A stretch of 64,000 bases of DNA, taken from Rhodobacteraceae bacterium MED-G08. Lineage in GTDB: Bacteria > Pseudomonadota > Alphaproteobacteria > Rhodobacterales > Rhodobacteraceae. The stretch is taken from contig NTKT01000003.1 in NCBI GenBank assembly GCA_002457055.1, positions 1 to 64,000 of the forward strand, written 5' to 3'. The notes beneath the pieces are model-generated. The model was not told the origin of the DNA. It ran no database searches and was given only the letters and a program-made list of their open reading frames with translations. The translations under genes and the position numbers were made by a program. Of this stretch, positions 7,176-15,007 are shown piece after piece; within the stretch, counting starts at the first letter, position 1; every line of letters begins with the position of its first letter.

Positions 7176-8825
7176 TTACATGTTGGGGTAATTAGGTCCA
7201 TCACCCCCTTGGGGAGTCGCCCAAGTAATATTTTCACTGGGATCTTTGATATCGCAGGTTTTACAGTGAACACAATTCTGAAAGTTAACTACAAATCTAT
7301 TCTCGTTATCTTCTTCTACAACTTCATAAACGCCAGCTGGACAATACCGTTGAGCCGGCTCAGAGTATTTAGGTAAATTAACATTAATTGGAATTGTATT
7401 GTCACTTAGCCTAAGATGAGGTGGTTGAGCTTCTTCATGGTTTGTCATGCTGAATGATACATTTGTGAGCCTATCAAAACTAAGGACACCATCGGGCTTT
7501 GGATATGAAATTTCTTTATGATCCTTCGCCTTTTCGGTACTCTCTGCATCTGATTTTCCATGCTTTAAAGTTCCAAGCATTGAAAACCGAAAAATAGATT
7601 GAAACCACATATCAAAACCACCAATCAATAAACCGGCTAGTGGACCAAACCGACCGTTTAAGGGTGCTACGTTTCGCACCTTTTTTAAGTCCTTACCAAT
7701 TGGGCCTTTTTTGAGGCTCTCTTCATACTCATGCAAAATATCCCCTGCTCTACCATCACTGATCGCCTTGAAGGCCGCATCTGCTGCATCAATTCCCGAG
7801 TGCATAGCATTGTGGTTACCTTTAATTCGCGGAAGGTTCACTAACCCTGCAGAACATCCAAGAAGCGCACCTCCTGGAAAGGCTACTTTTGGGATTGATT
7901 GTATACCTCCCTTAGTGACGGCCCTCGCCCCGTAAGCCACCCTTTTTCCGCCTTTGAGCATCTTTGCAATTTTAGGATGATGTTTAAATTTTTGAAATTC
8001 CATATAAGGAAATAAATATGGATTCTTATAATTTAAATCTACTATGTAGCCGACGTAGACTTGGTTGTTGTCCAAATGGTAAACAAATGAGCCTCCAGAA
8101 CTCTTAAACCCAAGTGGCCAGCCAAGTGTATGTGTGACTTCGCCCTCATTATGGTTTTCTGGAAGTACCTCCCATATTTCTTTCATTCCAAGTCCATATT
8201 TCGGAGCATCACTATCCGTGTCCAAAGAATATTTTTTTATCAGTTTTTTTGATAATGAGCCCCGAACCCCTTCTGACAAAAACACATATTTACCATGTAA
8301 TTCCATGCCTGGTTCGTACGCATCGGTTGGCTTGCCGTCCGGCCCCAGGCCAAACTCTCCTGCAACAACACCCATAAGTTCATCATTCTCACCAAAAACC
8401 AAATCTGAACATGCCATTCCAGGAAATATTTCAACACCCAATGCCTCTGCCTGCTCCGCCATCCATCTACATACGTTACCCATCGAGACAATGTAATTAC
8501 CATGATTATTCATTAACGGCGGCATCAGGAAATTTGGAAGTCTGATTTGTCCAGCTTCACCCAGGATATAAAAATTATCTTTATTTACTGACACAGTTAT
8601 TGGAGCATTTCGCTCCCGCCAATCAGGCATAAGTCTGTCTAAACCAGATGGATCAAGGACTGCCCCTGATAATATATGGGCACCTACTTCCGAACCCTTT
8701 TCGAGGACAATCACATTTAAATTTTCATCCAGATGCTTTAACCTAATTGCGGCAGAAAGGCCCGCTGGCCCTGCTCCAACGATAACAACATCACATTCCA
8801 TCATTTCACGTTCTATGGCCGCCAT
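7176..8825 (-). CDS. Electron-transfer flavoprotein-ubiquinone oxidoreductase
   Basis: This enzyme passes electrons from reduced electron-transfer flavoprotein to ubiquinone in the inner membrane, linking fatty-acid and amino-acid dehydrogenases to respiration. It has 549 residues, the usual family size. The FAD-binding Gly-Ala-Gly-Pro-Ala-Gly motif is at 17-22, and a C-terminal ferredoxin-like domain carries a Cys-Pro-Ala-Gly-Val-Tyr and a Cys-Val-His-Cys-Lys-Thr-Cys-Asp segment for one 4Fe-4S cluster. GGAGACC lies before the ATG. It stands alone; the ETF subunits are not in the window. The acyl-CoA dehydrogenase at 28478-30199 is a likely upstream electron donor. Confidence 0.95.
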   Translation of the reverse strand: MAAIEREMMECDVVIVGAGPAGLSAAIRLKHLDENLNVIVLEKGSEVGAHILSGAVLDPSGLDRLMPDWRERNAPITVSVNKDNFYILGEAGQIRLPNFLMPPLMNNHGNYIVSMGNVCRWMAEQAEALGVEIFPGMACSDLVFGENDELMGVVAGEFGLGPDGKPTDAYEPGMELHGKYVFLSEGVRGSLSKKLIKKYSLDTDSDAPKYGLGMKEIWEVLPENHNEGEVTHTLGWPLGFKSSGGSFVYHLDNNQVYVGYIVDLNYKNPYLFPYMEFQKFKHHPKIAKMLKGGKRVAYGARAVTKGGIQSIPKVAFPGGALLGCSAGLVNLPRIKGNHNAMHSGIDAADAAFKAISDGRAGDILHEYEESLKKGPIGKDLKKVRNVAPLNGRFGPLAGLLIGGFDMWFQSIFRFSMLGTLKHGKSDAESTEKAKDHKEISYPKPDGVLSFDRLTNVSFSMTNHEEAQPPHLRLSDNTIPINVNLPKYSEPAQRYCPAGVYEVVEEDNENRFVVNFQNCVHCKTCDIKDPSENITWATPQGGDGPNYPNM

Positions 8826-9087
8826 TTTTAGGTCTCCACTTTAGATTAGACTTCCTACCATTATTTATGGTGCTTATTTATTGGGCGTCAATTGTTGTTA
8901 TATTTAAAAATAGCTTTTGCGGCATTGTATCTCAAAATATAAGGAAATTATTATTAATTTGGATAATAATATGAAATTTCTTGCCCAGTTACACCATTTG
9001 AAGAAGAATTCACATATTATACATTGAGCAAACATGGTTTAGTAAAGTAAGATGTATGAAAACTAATGATTATGAAAGAAAATGTGA

Positions 9088-9558
9088 ATGGAAAAAATAC
9101 CCATTACACCCAAAGGACATTCAGCCCTAGAGGCTGAGCTTAAACTTTTAAAATCCGAGGAACGTCCTGCCATCATTAGAGCCATTGCGGAAGCAAGGGA
9201 ACACGGTGATTTATCTGAAAATGCAGAATATCATTCAGCAAGAGAAAAACAGAGCTTTATTGAAGGGCGAATTAAAGAACTCGAAGCTATCCTATCTCTT
9301 GTGGACGTGATTGACCCACAATCTTTATCAGGATCAATAAAATTTGGAGCAACCGTTACTGTTGTTGATGAAGATACGGATGAAGAAAAAACTTGGCAAA
9401 TTGTTGGCGAGCATGAAGCAAACATTGAAAAAGGTCTGTTAAATGTAAAATCACCAATAGCGAGGGCATTGATAGGTAAAGATGCGGGCGATAGCGTAGA
9501 AGTTAGAACACCAGGTGGTGAGAAAGCCTATGAAGTTTTAAGTGTCAATTACACTTAA
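9088..9558 (+). CDS. greA: Transcription elongation factor GreA
   Basis: A 156-residue factor that rescues backtracked RNA polymerase by stimulating cleavage of the nascent RNA. The N-terminal coiled coil (about 10-75), including the tip segment [11 protein letters not shown], is intact, followed by the globular C-terminal domain with Ser-Pro-Ile-Ala-Arg-Ala-Leu-Ile-Gly. It is followed 14 bases later by the stop of a convergent quinone oxidoreductase gene. The 262 bases upstream hold no gene; they are AT-rich and include an 8-bp inverted repeat (8947-8954 / 8963-8970). Confidence 0.96.
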   Translation: MEKIPITPKGHSALEAELKLLKSEERPAIIRAIAEAREHGDLSENAEYHSAREKQSFIEGRIKELEAILSLVDVIDPQSLSGSIKFGATVTVVDEDTDEEKTWQIVGEHEANIEKGLLNVKSPIARALIGKDAGDSVEVRTPGGEKAYEVLSVNYT

Positions 9559-9572
9559 CCAAAAAGTTTCTA

Positions 9573-10544
9573 TTATCCAACTTTGAGCACTATCTTTCCA
9601 ATGTGTGCCGAACTCTCCATTCGTCGATGCGCTTCTGTTGCTTCCTTCAGAGAAAACTCACTATCTATCTCCGGCTCAATATTTCCCGTGCGCAGTAATG
9701 GCCAAACCTTCTCTTTTAATTCACTTGCAATCTGTGCTTTTTGGAGATTGGACTGCGGTCTGAGAGTGCTTCCAGTAAATGTAAGTCTTCGCATCATTAA
9801 CTGGGCAAAATTTACTTCTGCTTTAGCCCCTTGGAGAAATGCTATTTGAACTAATCTTCCATCCTCGTTCAGGCACTTCAAATTTTTAGCAATATATTCA
9901 CCACCTACCATATCTAAGATTACATCCACTCCACCTATTTTTTTAATTTCCTCAACAAAATCTTTTTCATTATAATTTATCCCAATTTCAGCACCTAATC
10001 TTAAACAGGCTGCTAGTTTCTTATCACTTCCAGCAGTAGTAAAAACCCTAGAACCCATCTTATTTGCAAGTTGTATTGCGGTAGTCCCAATACCTGACGA
10101 CCCTCCGTGAACTAAGAAACGCTCTCCTGCTTTCAATTTTCCACGTAGAAATACGTTTGACCAAACCGTAAAAAAAGTCTCAGGAAGACAAGCAGCTTGT
10201 TTCAATGAAAAGCCATCTGGAATTGGTAAACAATGAGCTGCTTGTGTTGTGACATATTCAGCATATCCACCGCCGGGAAGTAGGGCACAAACTGGTTCAC
10301 CAATACTAAGGCCACTAACAGCATTACCTATCTTAACAATTTCGCCAGCCGCCTCAAGCCCAGGTAAATCTGAAGCATCGCTCGGAGGCTTGTAGAGACC
10401 CGCCCGCTGTAACGCATCCGGTCTGTTTACACCTGCATAGCAAACCTTAATTAAAACTTGCCCAGTTGAAGGTTCTGGACAGGTTCTTGATGATAATTTT
10501 AATACCTCTGGACCACCCGGCTTCGTTATTTCAATTACTTTCAT
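9573..10544 (-). CDS. NAD(P)H-quinone oxidoreductase, zinc-free MDR family (PIG3-like)
   Basis: A 323-residue medium-chain dehydrogenase/reductase without zinc ligands. A GroES-like N-terminal domain (1-120) is followed by a Rossmann domain with His-Gly-Gly-Ser-Ser-Gly-Ile-Gly at about 145-152. Members reduce quinones or enals with NADPH; the PIG3/QOR group fits best by length and by the Asn-Arg-Pro-Asp-Ala-Leu-Gln-Arg segment. The gene lies 35 bases downstream of coq9 on the same strand, so the two may be cotranscribed, perhaps reflecting quinone metabolism. The physiological substrate is unknown. Confidence 0.85.
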   Translation of the reverse strand: MKVIEITKPGGPEVLKLSSRTCPEPSTGQVLIKVCYAGVNRPDALQRAGLYKPPSDASDLPGLEAAGEIVKIGNAVSGLSIGEPVCALLPGGGYAEYVTTQAAHCLPIPDGFSLKQAACLPETFFTVWSNVFLRGKLKAGERFLVHGGSSGIGTTAIQLANKMGSRVFTTAGSDKKLAACLRLGAEIGINYNEKDFVEEIKKIGGVDVILDMVGGEYIAKNLKCLNEDGRLVQIAFLQGAKAEVNFAQLMMRRLTFTGSTLRPQSNLQKAQIASELKEKVWPLLRTGNIEPEIDSEFSLKEATEAHRRMESSAHIGKIVLKVG

Positions 10545-10579
10545 TGATACCCTGACAAATTATCATTTATTGCATAAGC

Positions 10580-11260
10580 TTAGTGAAAATTACCTGGCTT
10601 AGGTGTTTTAGACTCGACAGGAGCCTTGATATTAGAAGCTGTTTTAATAATAAAATCACTAAATGGCTTAAGCGTTGGATTGGCTTTGAGCGTACTCTTT
10701 AATTTCTCGAACCTCATTACATCTGCCAAACGTCTATCTAAAAATTCCCAGGTTTTCTCACTTTCAGAAGAATTGTCACCAAGCCAAAATAATACTACTG
10801 CGCCATACACAGCGGAGAGTGTAGTTCTTTTGGTGTACCAGTTAATGTCATTAGAGGTATCATCTGCTAGCTTCCATATGATGTCTGCCGTTTCCCAGAT
10901 TAATTTTAAGCCAGTAATATTATTGGGAGGTAACGCAAACAAAGTGGTGGCACGCCGGACAAGTTCTTTTTCATCAACAAGTTCAAGTCGATTTTTTATT
11001 AAACTACCTACTTTATCTCGCAGCCTTGCTTCATCCCACTGTCGCGACCTGTTTTCCTCAAATAGCTTTTGATCACATAACCGGTGGTAATAAATAGCAA
11101 GGTCCAGTCCACCACGTGGACAATAAAGACGAGCAATTTGGGGATCCAAACCTGCATCTTCACAACTTGCATTGAAGGTAACATCTCCCCAACCATCAAA
11201 GGGAACGTGAAGTTTTGCAGCAGATAAAAGCTTTTCTAATGTTTCTTTCTGTTCTGTCAT
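10580..11260 (-). CDS. COQ9-family ubiquinone biosynthesis protein
   Basis: A 226-residue member of the COQ9 family, lipid-binding proteins with a TetR-like fold that assist the hydroxylation of ubiquinone precursors by COQ7 in eukaryotes. The conserved Trp-rich region (Asp-Ile-Ile-Trp-Lys-Leu-Ala-Asp-Asp-Thr-Ser-x-Asp-x-Asn-Trp-Tyr-Thr-Lys-Arg) is complete. It is divergent from rpsU, an arrangement frequent in alphaproteobacteria. With ispB in the same window it forms part of the quinone pathway. Its biochemical role in bacteria is inferred from the family. Confidence 0.85.
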   Translation of the reverse strand: MTEQKETLEKLLSAAKLHVPFDGWGDVTFNASCEDAGLDPQIARLYCPRGGLDLAIYYHRLCDQKLFEENRSRQWDEARLRDKVGSLIKNRLELVDEKELVRRATTLFALPPNNITGLKLIWETADIIWKLADDTSNDINWYTKRTTLSAVYGAVVLFWLGDNSSESEKTWEFLDRRLADVMRFEKLKSTLKANPTLKPFSDFIIKTASNIKAPVESKTPKPGNFH

Positions 11261-11371
11261 AACTATCTTTTGTTCTCAATTTTATACTATGGACAAAATT
11301 TCAATTTCTTGGTAACCAAACATTTCCTGCGATAAAGCGCAACTCAAAATTGGAAAGGTGGTGACTACCAC

Positions 11372-11578
11372 ATGCAGGTAAGTGTAAGAGATAACAACGT
11401 AGACCAGGCTCTTCGTGCTTTGAAGAAGAAATTACAGCGAGAAGGTGTATTTCGCGAAATGAAGTTAAAACAACATTTTGAAAAGCCCTCGGAGAAAAAA
11501 GCCCGTGAAAAGGCTGAAGCGATAAGACGAGCTCGAAAGCTGGCGCGTAAAAAAGCACAACGTGAAGGAATGCTTTAA
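11372..11578 (+). CDS. rpsU: 30S ribosomal protein S21
   Basis: A 68-residue basic protein of the small ribosomal subunit. The N-terminus [10 protein letters not shown] and the Arg/Lys-rich C-terminal helix are typical. GGAAAGG lies about 10 bases upstream of the ATG. It is followed by a strong terminator (11591-11617). Confidence 0.96.
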   Translation: MQVSVRDNNVDQALRALKKKLQREGVFREMKLKQHFEKPSEKKAREKAEAIRRARKLARKKAQREGML

Positions 11579-11590
11579 ATTATTTCACTC

Positions 11591-11617
11591 AAACCCCCAC
11601 CACTGATGGGGGTTTTT
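11591..11617 (+). terminator. Rho-independent terminator of rpsU, possibly bidirectional
   Basis: A hairpin with stem AAACCCCC / GGGGGTTT (8 bp) and a 9-base loop, followed by more T residues. It ends rpsU on the plus strand. The A-run on the left makes it usable also for the convergent ppk2, whose stop lies at 11634. Confidence 0.85.
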
Positions 11618-11633
11618 ATTTATCTTAACAACC

Positions 11634-12548
11634 TCAATATATTTTAGGAACATAGAGTTTGTCGGGCAGCACTCGTCTTTCGTAGTCAGGATTAAAAACC
11701 CTATCTGGTAGCTCTATTTTTTCGTGATCAACTTCTGAGTATGGAATTTGACTCAAAATATGCTCAATACAATTTAACCGTTCTCTCTTTTTGTCATTCC
11801 CCTCGACTATGTACCAAGGTGCCTCAGGTATATTTGTCCTGGAAAACATTTCTTCTTTGGCTTTTGTGTAATCCTCCCATCTGACCCTACTTTCAAGGTC
11901 CATGGGTGAAAGTTTCCACTGTCGCATTGGATCGTGAATTCTCATCATAAAACGTAACTGTTGCTCTTCATCTGAAATTGAAAACCAATATTTAAGGACG
12001 ATTATTCCAGATCTTACCAACATCCGCTCAAACTCTGGCACATCACGAAAAAACTGTTCCACCTGGTCTTCAGAGGCGAAGCCCATAACACGCTCTACCC
12101 CGGCGCGATTATAATATGACCTATCAAACAATACGATCTCACCGCCTGCAGGCAGATGAGGTACATAGCGCTGAAAATACCACTGGGTCATTTCTCGCTC
12201 AGTGGGTTTGGGCAAAGCAACAACACGTGCAACGCGTGGATTCAAACGTTGTGTTATCCTTTTTATTACACCGCCCTTCCCCGCGCCATCGCGACCCTCA
12301 CAAATAATGAGCACTTTTGATCCTGTATTTTCCACCCAATCCTGTAATTTTATTAATTTCATCTGGAGACGTAATAAATTTCCAAAGTAGGTTCTTTTTT
12401 CTAATGTGTCTGGACGTTCACCCTTATATATTTTCCAGAACTCATCCGGGAGCATTGGCTCAGAAAACTCAGCCTCAAACATCTCATCGTATGTTTCATT
12501 GAGTTCAGCCTCTAACCAATTAAACTTATCCCGCTGATTTTTTTTCAT
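11634..12548 (-). CDS. ppk2: Polyphosphate kinase 2
   Basis: A 304-residue one-domain PPK2, which transfers phosphate between polyphosphate and nucleoside di- or triphosphates. The Walker A loop Gly-Arg-Asp-Gly-Ala-Gly-Lys-Gly-Gly is at 85-93 and the Walker B region Phe-Asp-Arg-Ser-Tyr-Tyr-Asn-Arg-Ala-Gly at 141-150, with lid residues around 195-210. One-domain members of this size (class I) mostly run in the direction of polyP-driven GDP or ADP phosphorylation; the preferred base cannot be read off. It stands alone and converges on rpsU. Confidence 0.92.
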   Translation of the reverse strand: MKKNQRDKFNWLEAELNETYDEMFEAEFSEPMLPDEFWKIYKGERPDTLEKRTYFGNLLRLQMKLIKLQDWVENTGSKVLIICEGRDGAGKGGVIKRITQRLNPRVARVVALPKPTEREMTQWYFQRYVPHLPAGGEIVLFDRSYYNRAGVERVMGFASEDQVEQFFRDVPEFERMLVRSGIIVLKYWFSISDEEQQLRFMMRIHDPMRQWKLSPMDLESRVRWEDYTKAKEEMFSRTNIPEAPWYIVEGNDKKRERLNCIEHILSQIPYSEVDHEKIELPDRVFNPDYERRVLPDKLYVPKIY

Positions 12549-12716
12549 TTTTTAAAACGTCTTATTTTATGTGGTTACTATAACTTAAATTGGCTGCTAA
12601 AATCTAAAAGAATGACAGGGAATCAAAATTACAGACTAATGTCACTAAATGCTAGTGGAAATTATTAAGTTTTCCATAATTAATGTCTTTGAAGACTATT
12701 TTATCTGAACAGCACG

Positions 12717-13190
12717 TTACACTGGTAATGCGGTAGTTTTAAATACAGTTCGGAGCGCAAAAGAACTTTGCATTTGTGCAACTCCAGGTAATCTAGTCAA
12801 TTGTTGCCTGTGGATTCTCGAGTAATCTTCAGTATCTTCTGCAACGACCTTAAGAATATAATCTGCCGAGCCGGCCATCAAATGACACTCTAATACGTCA
12901 GGGATTTTAGACACAGCTTTCTCAAACGCGTCAAGAACATCATCAGCTTGTGCGTTAAGCCTTATCTCAACAAAGACGGTGGTTGGAACACCAACTTTTC
13001 TAGGATCTAATAATGCTACATAATCTTTGATAAAACCCCTGTCCTCAATCCTTTGGATCCTTCTATGGCATGCTGAAGGAGATAAATTAATTTCGTCTGC
13101 AAGTTCTGCATTCGAAATTCTGCCCTTGATTTGAAGCACCTTAAGGATTCGTAAGTCTGTGCTATCCAACTTATGTTTCTCGAATTTCAT
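12717..13190 (-). CDS. Lrp/AsnC-family regulator, likely controller of ald
   Basis: A 157-residue Lrp/AsnC protein: N-terminal winged helix-turn-helix (about 10-55, with Asn-Ala-Glu-Leu-Ala-Asp-Glu-Ile-Asn-Leu-Ser-Pro-Ser-Ala-Cys-His-Arg-Arg) and a C-terminal RAM amino-acid-binding domain. It is transcribed away from alanine dehydrogenase across a 123-base AT-rich intergenic region. Divergent Lrp-type regulators next to ald (AldR-like) commonly activate it in response to alanine. The regulatory link here is inferred from position. Confidence 0.9.
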   Translation of the reverse strand: MKFEKHKLDSTDLRILKVLQIKGRISNAELADEINLSPSACHRRIQRIEDRGFIKDYVALLDPRKVGVPTTVFVEIRLNAQADDVLDAFEKAVSKIPDVLECHLMAGSADYILKVVAEDTEDYSRIHRQQLTRLPGVAQMQSSFALRTVFKTTALPV

Positions 13191-13313
13191 ATCATTAAGT
13201 TAACATTTTTTCGAAAATTATTTCAATAAAAACCCATTATAGAGCAATAATTAACACAAAATTTCTTTAAAAGCAACGTATTGTTCTCTTAAGTAAACTA
13301 GTGGGATTAGGTG

Positions 13314-14441
13314 ATGAAGGTTGGTTGCCCAAAAGAAATAAAGTCACAAGAATTTAGAGTAGGCCTGACACCAGCTGCGGTAAACGAACTCGTTAGGCGC
13401 GGCCATTTTGTAACCATAGAGACGAATGCCGGCCAAGGCGCGGGGTTTGTTGATAGTGATTATGAAAAAGAGGGAGCTGAAATAGTTGGAAGTGCAAAAG
13501 AGGTTTTTTATAAAGCAGACATGATCGTTAAGGTTAAAGAACCCCAGGCAATCGAACGTAAAATGCTTAGAAGCGGTCAATTATTATTTACCTATCTTCA
13601 TCTGGCACCAGACCCTGAACAAACCCATGACCTTATTGACAGTGGATGTACCGCAATCGCCTATGAGACGGTAACGGATTTAAATGGGGGCTTGCCACTC
13701 TTGGCGCCAATGTCAGAGGTTGCAGGCCGTCTTGCACCCCAAATGGGAGCTTGGACTTTACAGAAAGCTAATGGTGGTAGAGGTGTTCTTTTGGGAGGAG
13801 TTCCTGGAGTAGCGCCTGCAAAAGTTTTAGTTCTTGGTGGCGGTGTGGTGGGCACTAATGCAGCAAGAGTTGCTGCTGGAATGGGTGCCGATGTTACAGT
13901 ATTAGACAAATCATTATCCCGTCTACGCTATATTGATGACGTCTTCGGTCACCTTTTTAAAAATGGATATGCATCACAAAAGGCAACTGCTGAACTCGCC
14001 TCACAAGCAGATTTAATCATTGGTGCCGTTCTGGTTGCAGGTGCAGAGGCTCCAAAATTAATAAGCAAAGAGCAGTTATCTACCCTACAACCTGGCACCG
14101 CTTTAGTTGATGTTGCAATTGATCAAGGTGGTTGTTTTGAAACATCTCGCGCCACGACACATGCTGATCCAATTTATGAAATAGATGGCATAATGCATTA
14201 CTGCGTTGCAAATATGCCGGGAGCAGTTGCACGCACTTCAACTTTAGCTCTCGGGAATGCTACACTTCCTTTTATAATTTCTCTTGCAGATAAAGGCTGG
14301 ATAAAGGCCTGTTCGGATAACCCACATCTATTTGATGGGCTTAATGTACACGATGGTAAATTAACATACGCTGCAGTCGGTGAAGCCCTCGGAATAGAAA
14401 CGGTCAAACCTGATCTTAAAGCTTTAAGCATCTTACATTAA
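13314..14441 (+). CDS. ald: Alanine dehydrogenase
   Basis: This enzyme interconverts L-alanine and pyruvate plus ammonia with NAD+, used for alanine catabolism or ammonium assimilation. It has 375 residues, the normal size. The N-terminus Met-Lys-Val-Gly-Cys-Pro-Lys-Glu-Ile-Lys, the catalytic His in Tyr-Leu-His-Leu-Ala-Pro (about 92-97) and the NAD-binding Val-Leu-Gly-Gly-Gly-Val-Val-Gly at about 171-178 are all present. An in-frame GTG lies one codon upstream; the ATG is preferred. It is divergent from an Lrp-type gene that probably regulates it. Confidence 0.94.
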   Translation: MKVGCPKEIKSQEFRVGLTPAAVNELVRRGHFVTIETNAGQGAGFVDSDYEKEGAEIVGSAKEVFYKADMIVKVKEPQAIERKMLRSGQLLFTYLHLAPDPEQTHDLIDSGCTAIAYETVTDLNGGLPLLAPMSEVAGRLAPQMGAWTLQKANGGRGVLLGGVPGVAPAKVLVLGGGVVGTNAARVAAGMGADVTVLDKSLSRLRYIDDVFGHLFKNGYASQKATAELASQADLIIGAVLVAGAEAPKLISKEQLSTLQPGTALVDVAIDQGGCFETSRATTHADPIYEIDGIMHYCVANMPGAVARTSTLALGNATLPFIISLADKGWIKACSDNPHLFDGLNVHDGKLTYAAVGEALGIETVKPDLKALSILH

Positions 14442-14480
14442 GCTGAGTTAACAAATAAACTTAGTGACACTCTTAGCTGG

Positions 14481-14927
14481 TTAAGCTGGCAAAGTACCTT
14501 TTTCTATATACTCTAATATTTCCACAACCTGTTTGGAGGATTGTACAACTGCCAATGCCGCAGCATCTACCTCTTTTAATGCATGCTGATGATCAGGCCC
14601 ATGCATCACAATAATTGACTTGCCAAGTGCTGCTGCATAACCAGCCTCAAAGGCTGCATTCCACTGCTTATACTTTTCACCAAAACGTACTACAATAACG
14701 TCAGCTTCTTCTATAAATCTTCTTGTCCTAATTGCATTGAGCTTCGCTCCTTTATGATCGTGCCAGAATTTCAATTCTTCAGAGCCCATTATTTTGACAC
14801 CACAATCATCACTAGCTTCATGATCAGTTACGGGAGCCGTAAACATCACATTAAGATTTCGAGCGCCATCTGCTATCTCTTCTCTCCAATTAGTATGAAT
14901 TTCACCCGCTAAATAAACACCTAGCAT
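14481..14927 (-). CDS. YtoQ-family protein, nucleoside deoxyribosyltransferase-like
   Basis: A 148-residue protein of the YtoQ family, which shares the Rossmann-like fold of nucleoside 2-deoxyribosyltransferases. Visible are Tyr-Leu-Ala-Gly-Glu-Ile-His-Thr-Asn-Trp-Arg near the N-terminus, Ala-Asp-Val-Ile-Val-Val-Arg-Phe-Gly, and Trp-Asn-Ala-Ala-Phe-Glu-Ala-Gly-Tyr-Ala-Ala-Ala. The last corresponds to the Glu-bearing active-site helix of that superfamily. Substrate unknown. It converges on ald and lies downstream of pheT with an 80-base gap. Confidence 0.75.
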   Translation of the reverse strand: MLGVYLAGEIHTNWREEIADGARNLNVMFTAPVTDHEASDDCGVKIMGSEELKFWHDHKGAKLNAIRTRRFIEEADVIVVRFGEKYKQWNAAFEAGYAAALGKSIIVMHGPDHQHALKEVDAAALAVVQSSKQVVEILEYIEKGTLPA

Positions 14928-15007
14928 TAAATTCTCCTTTTATCTGTTGAAATGAAATTTCAAATTTACCATTCTTTTTAATCAGAAAAATTGTAATCAT
15001 GTATTAG

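Noticed and set aside
8947..8970. Inverted repeat upstream of greA as a regulatory site
   Set aside because: The arms are made only of A and T in an AT-rich region and such matches are expected by chance.
9537..9556. Hairpin at the greA end as a terminator
   Set aside because: The stem is only six bases, lies within the coding end, and no T-run follows.
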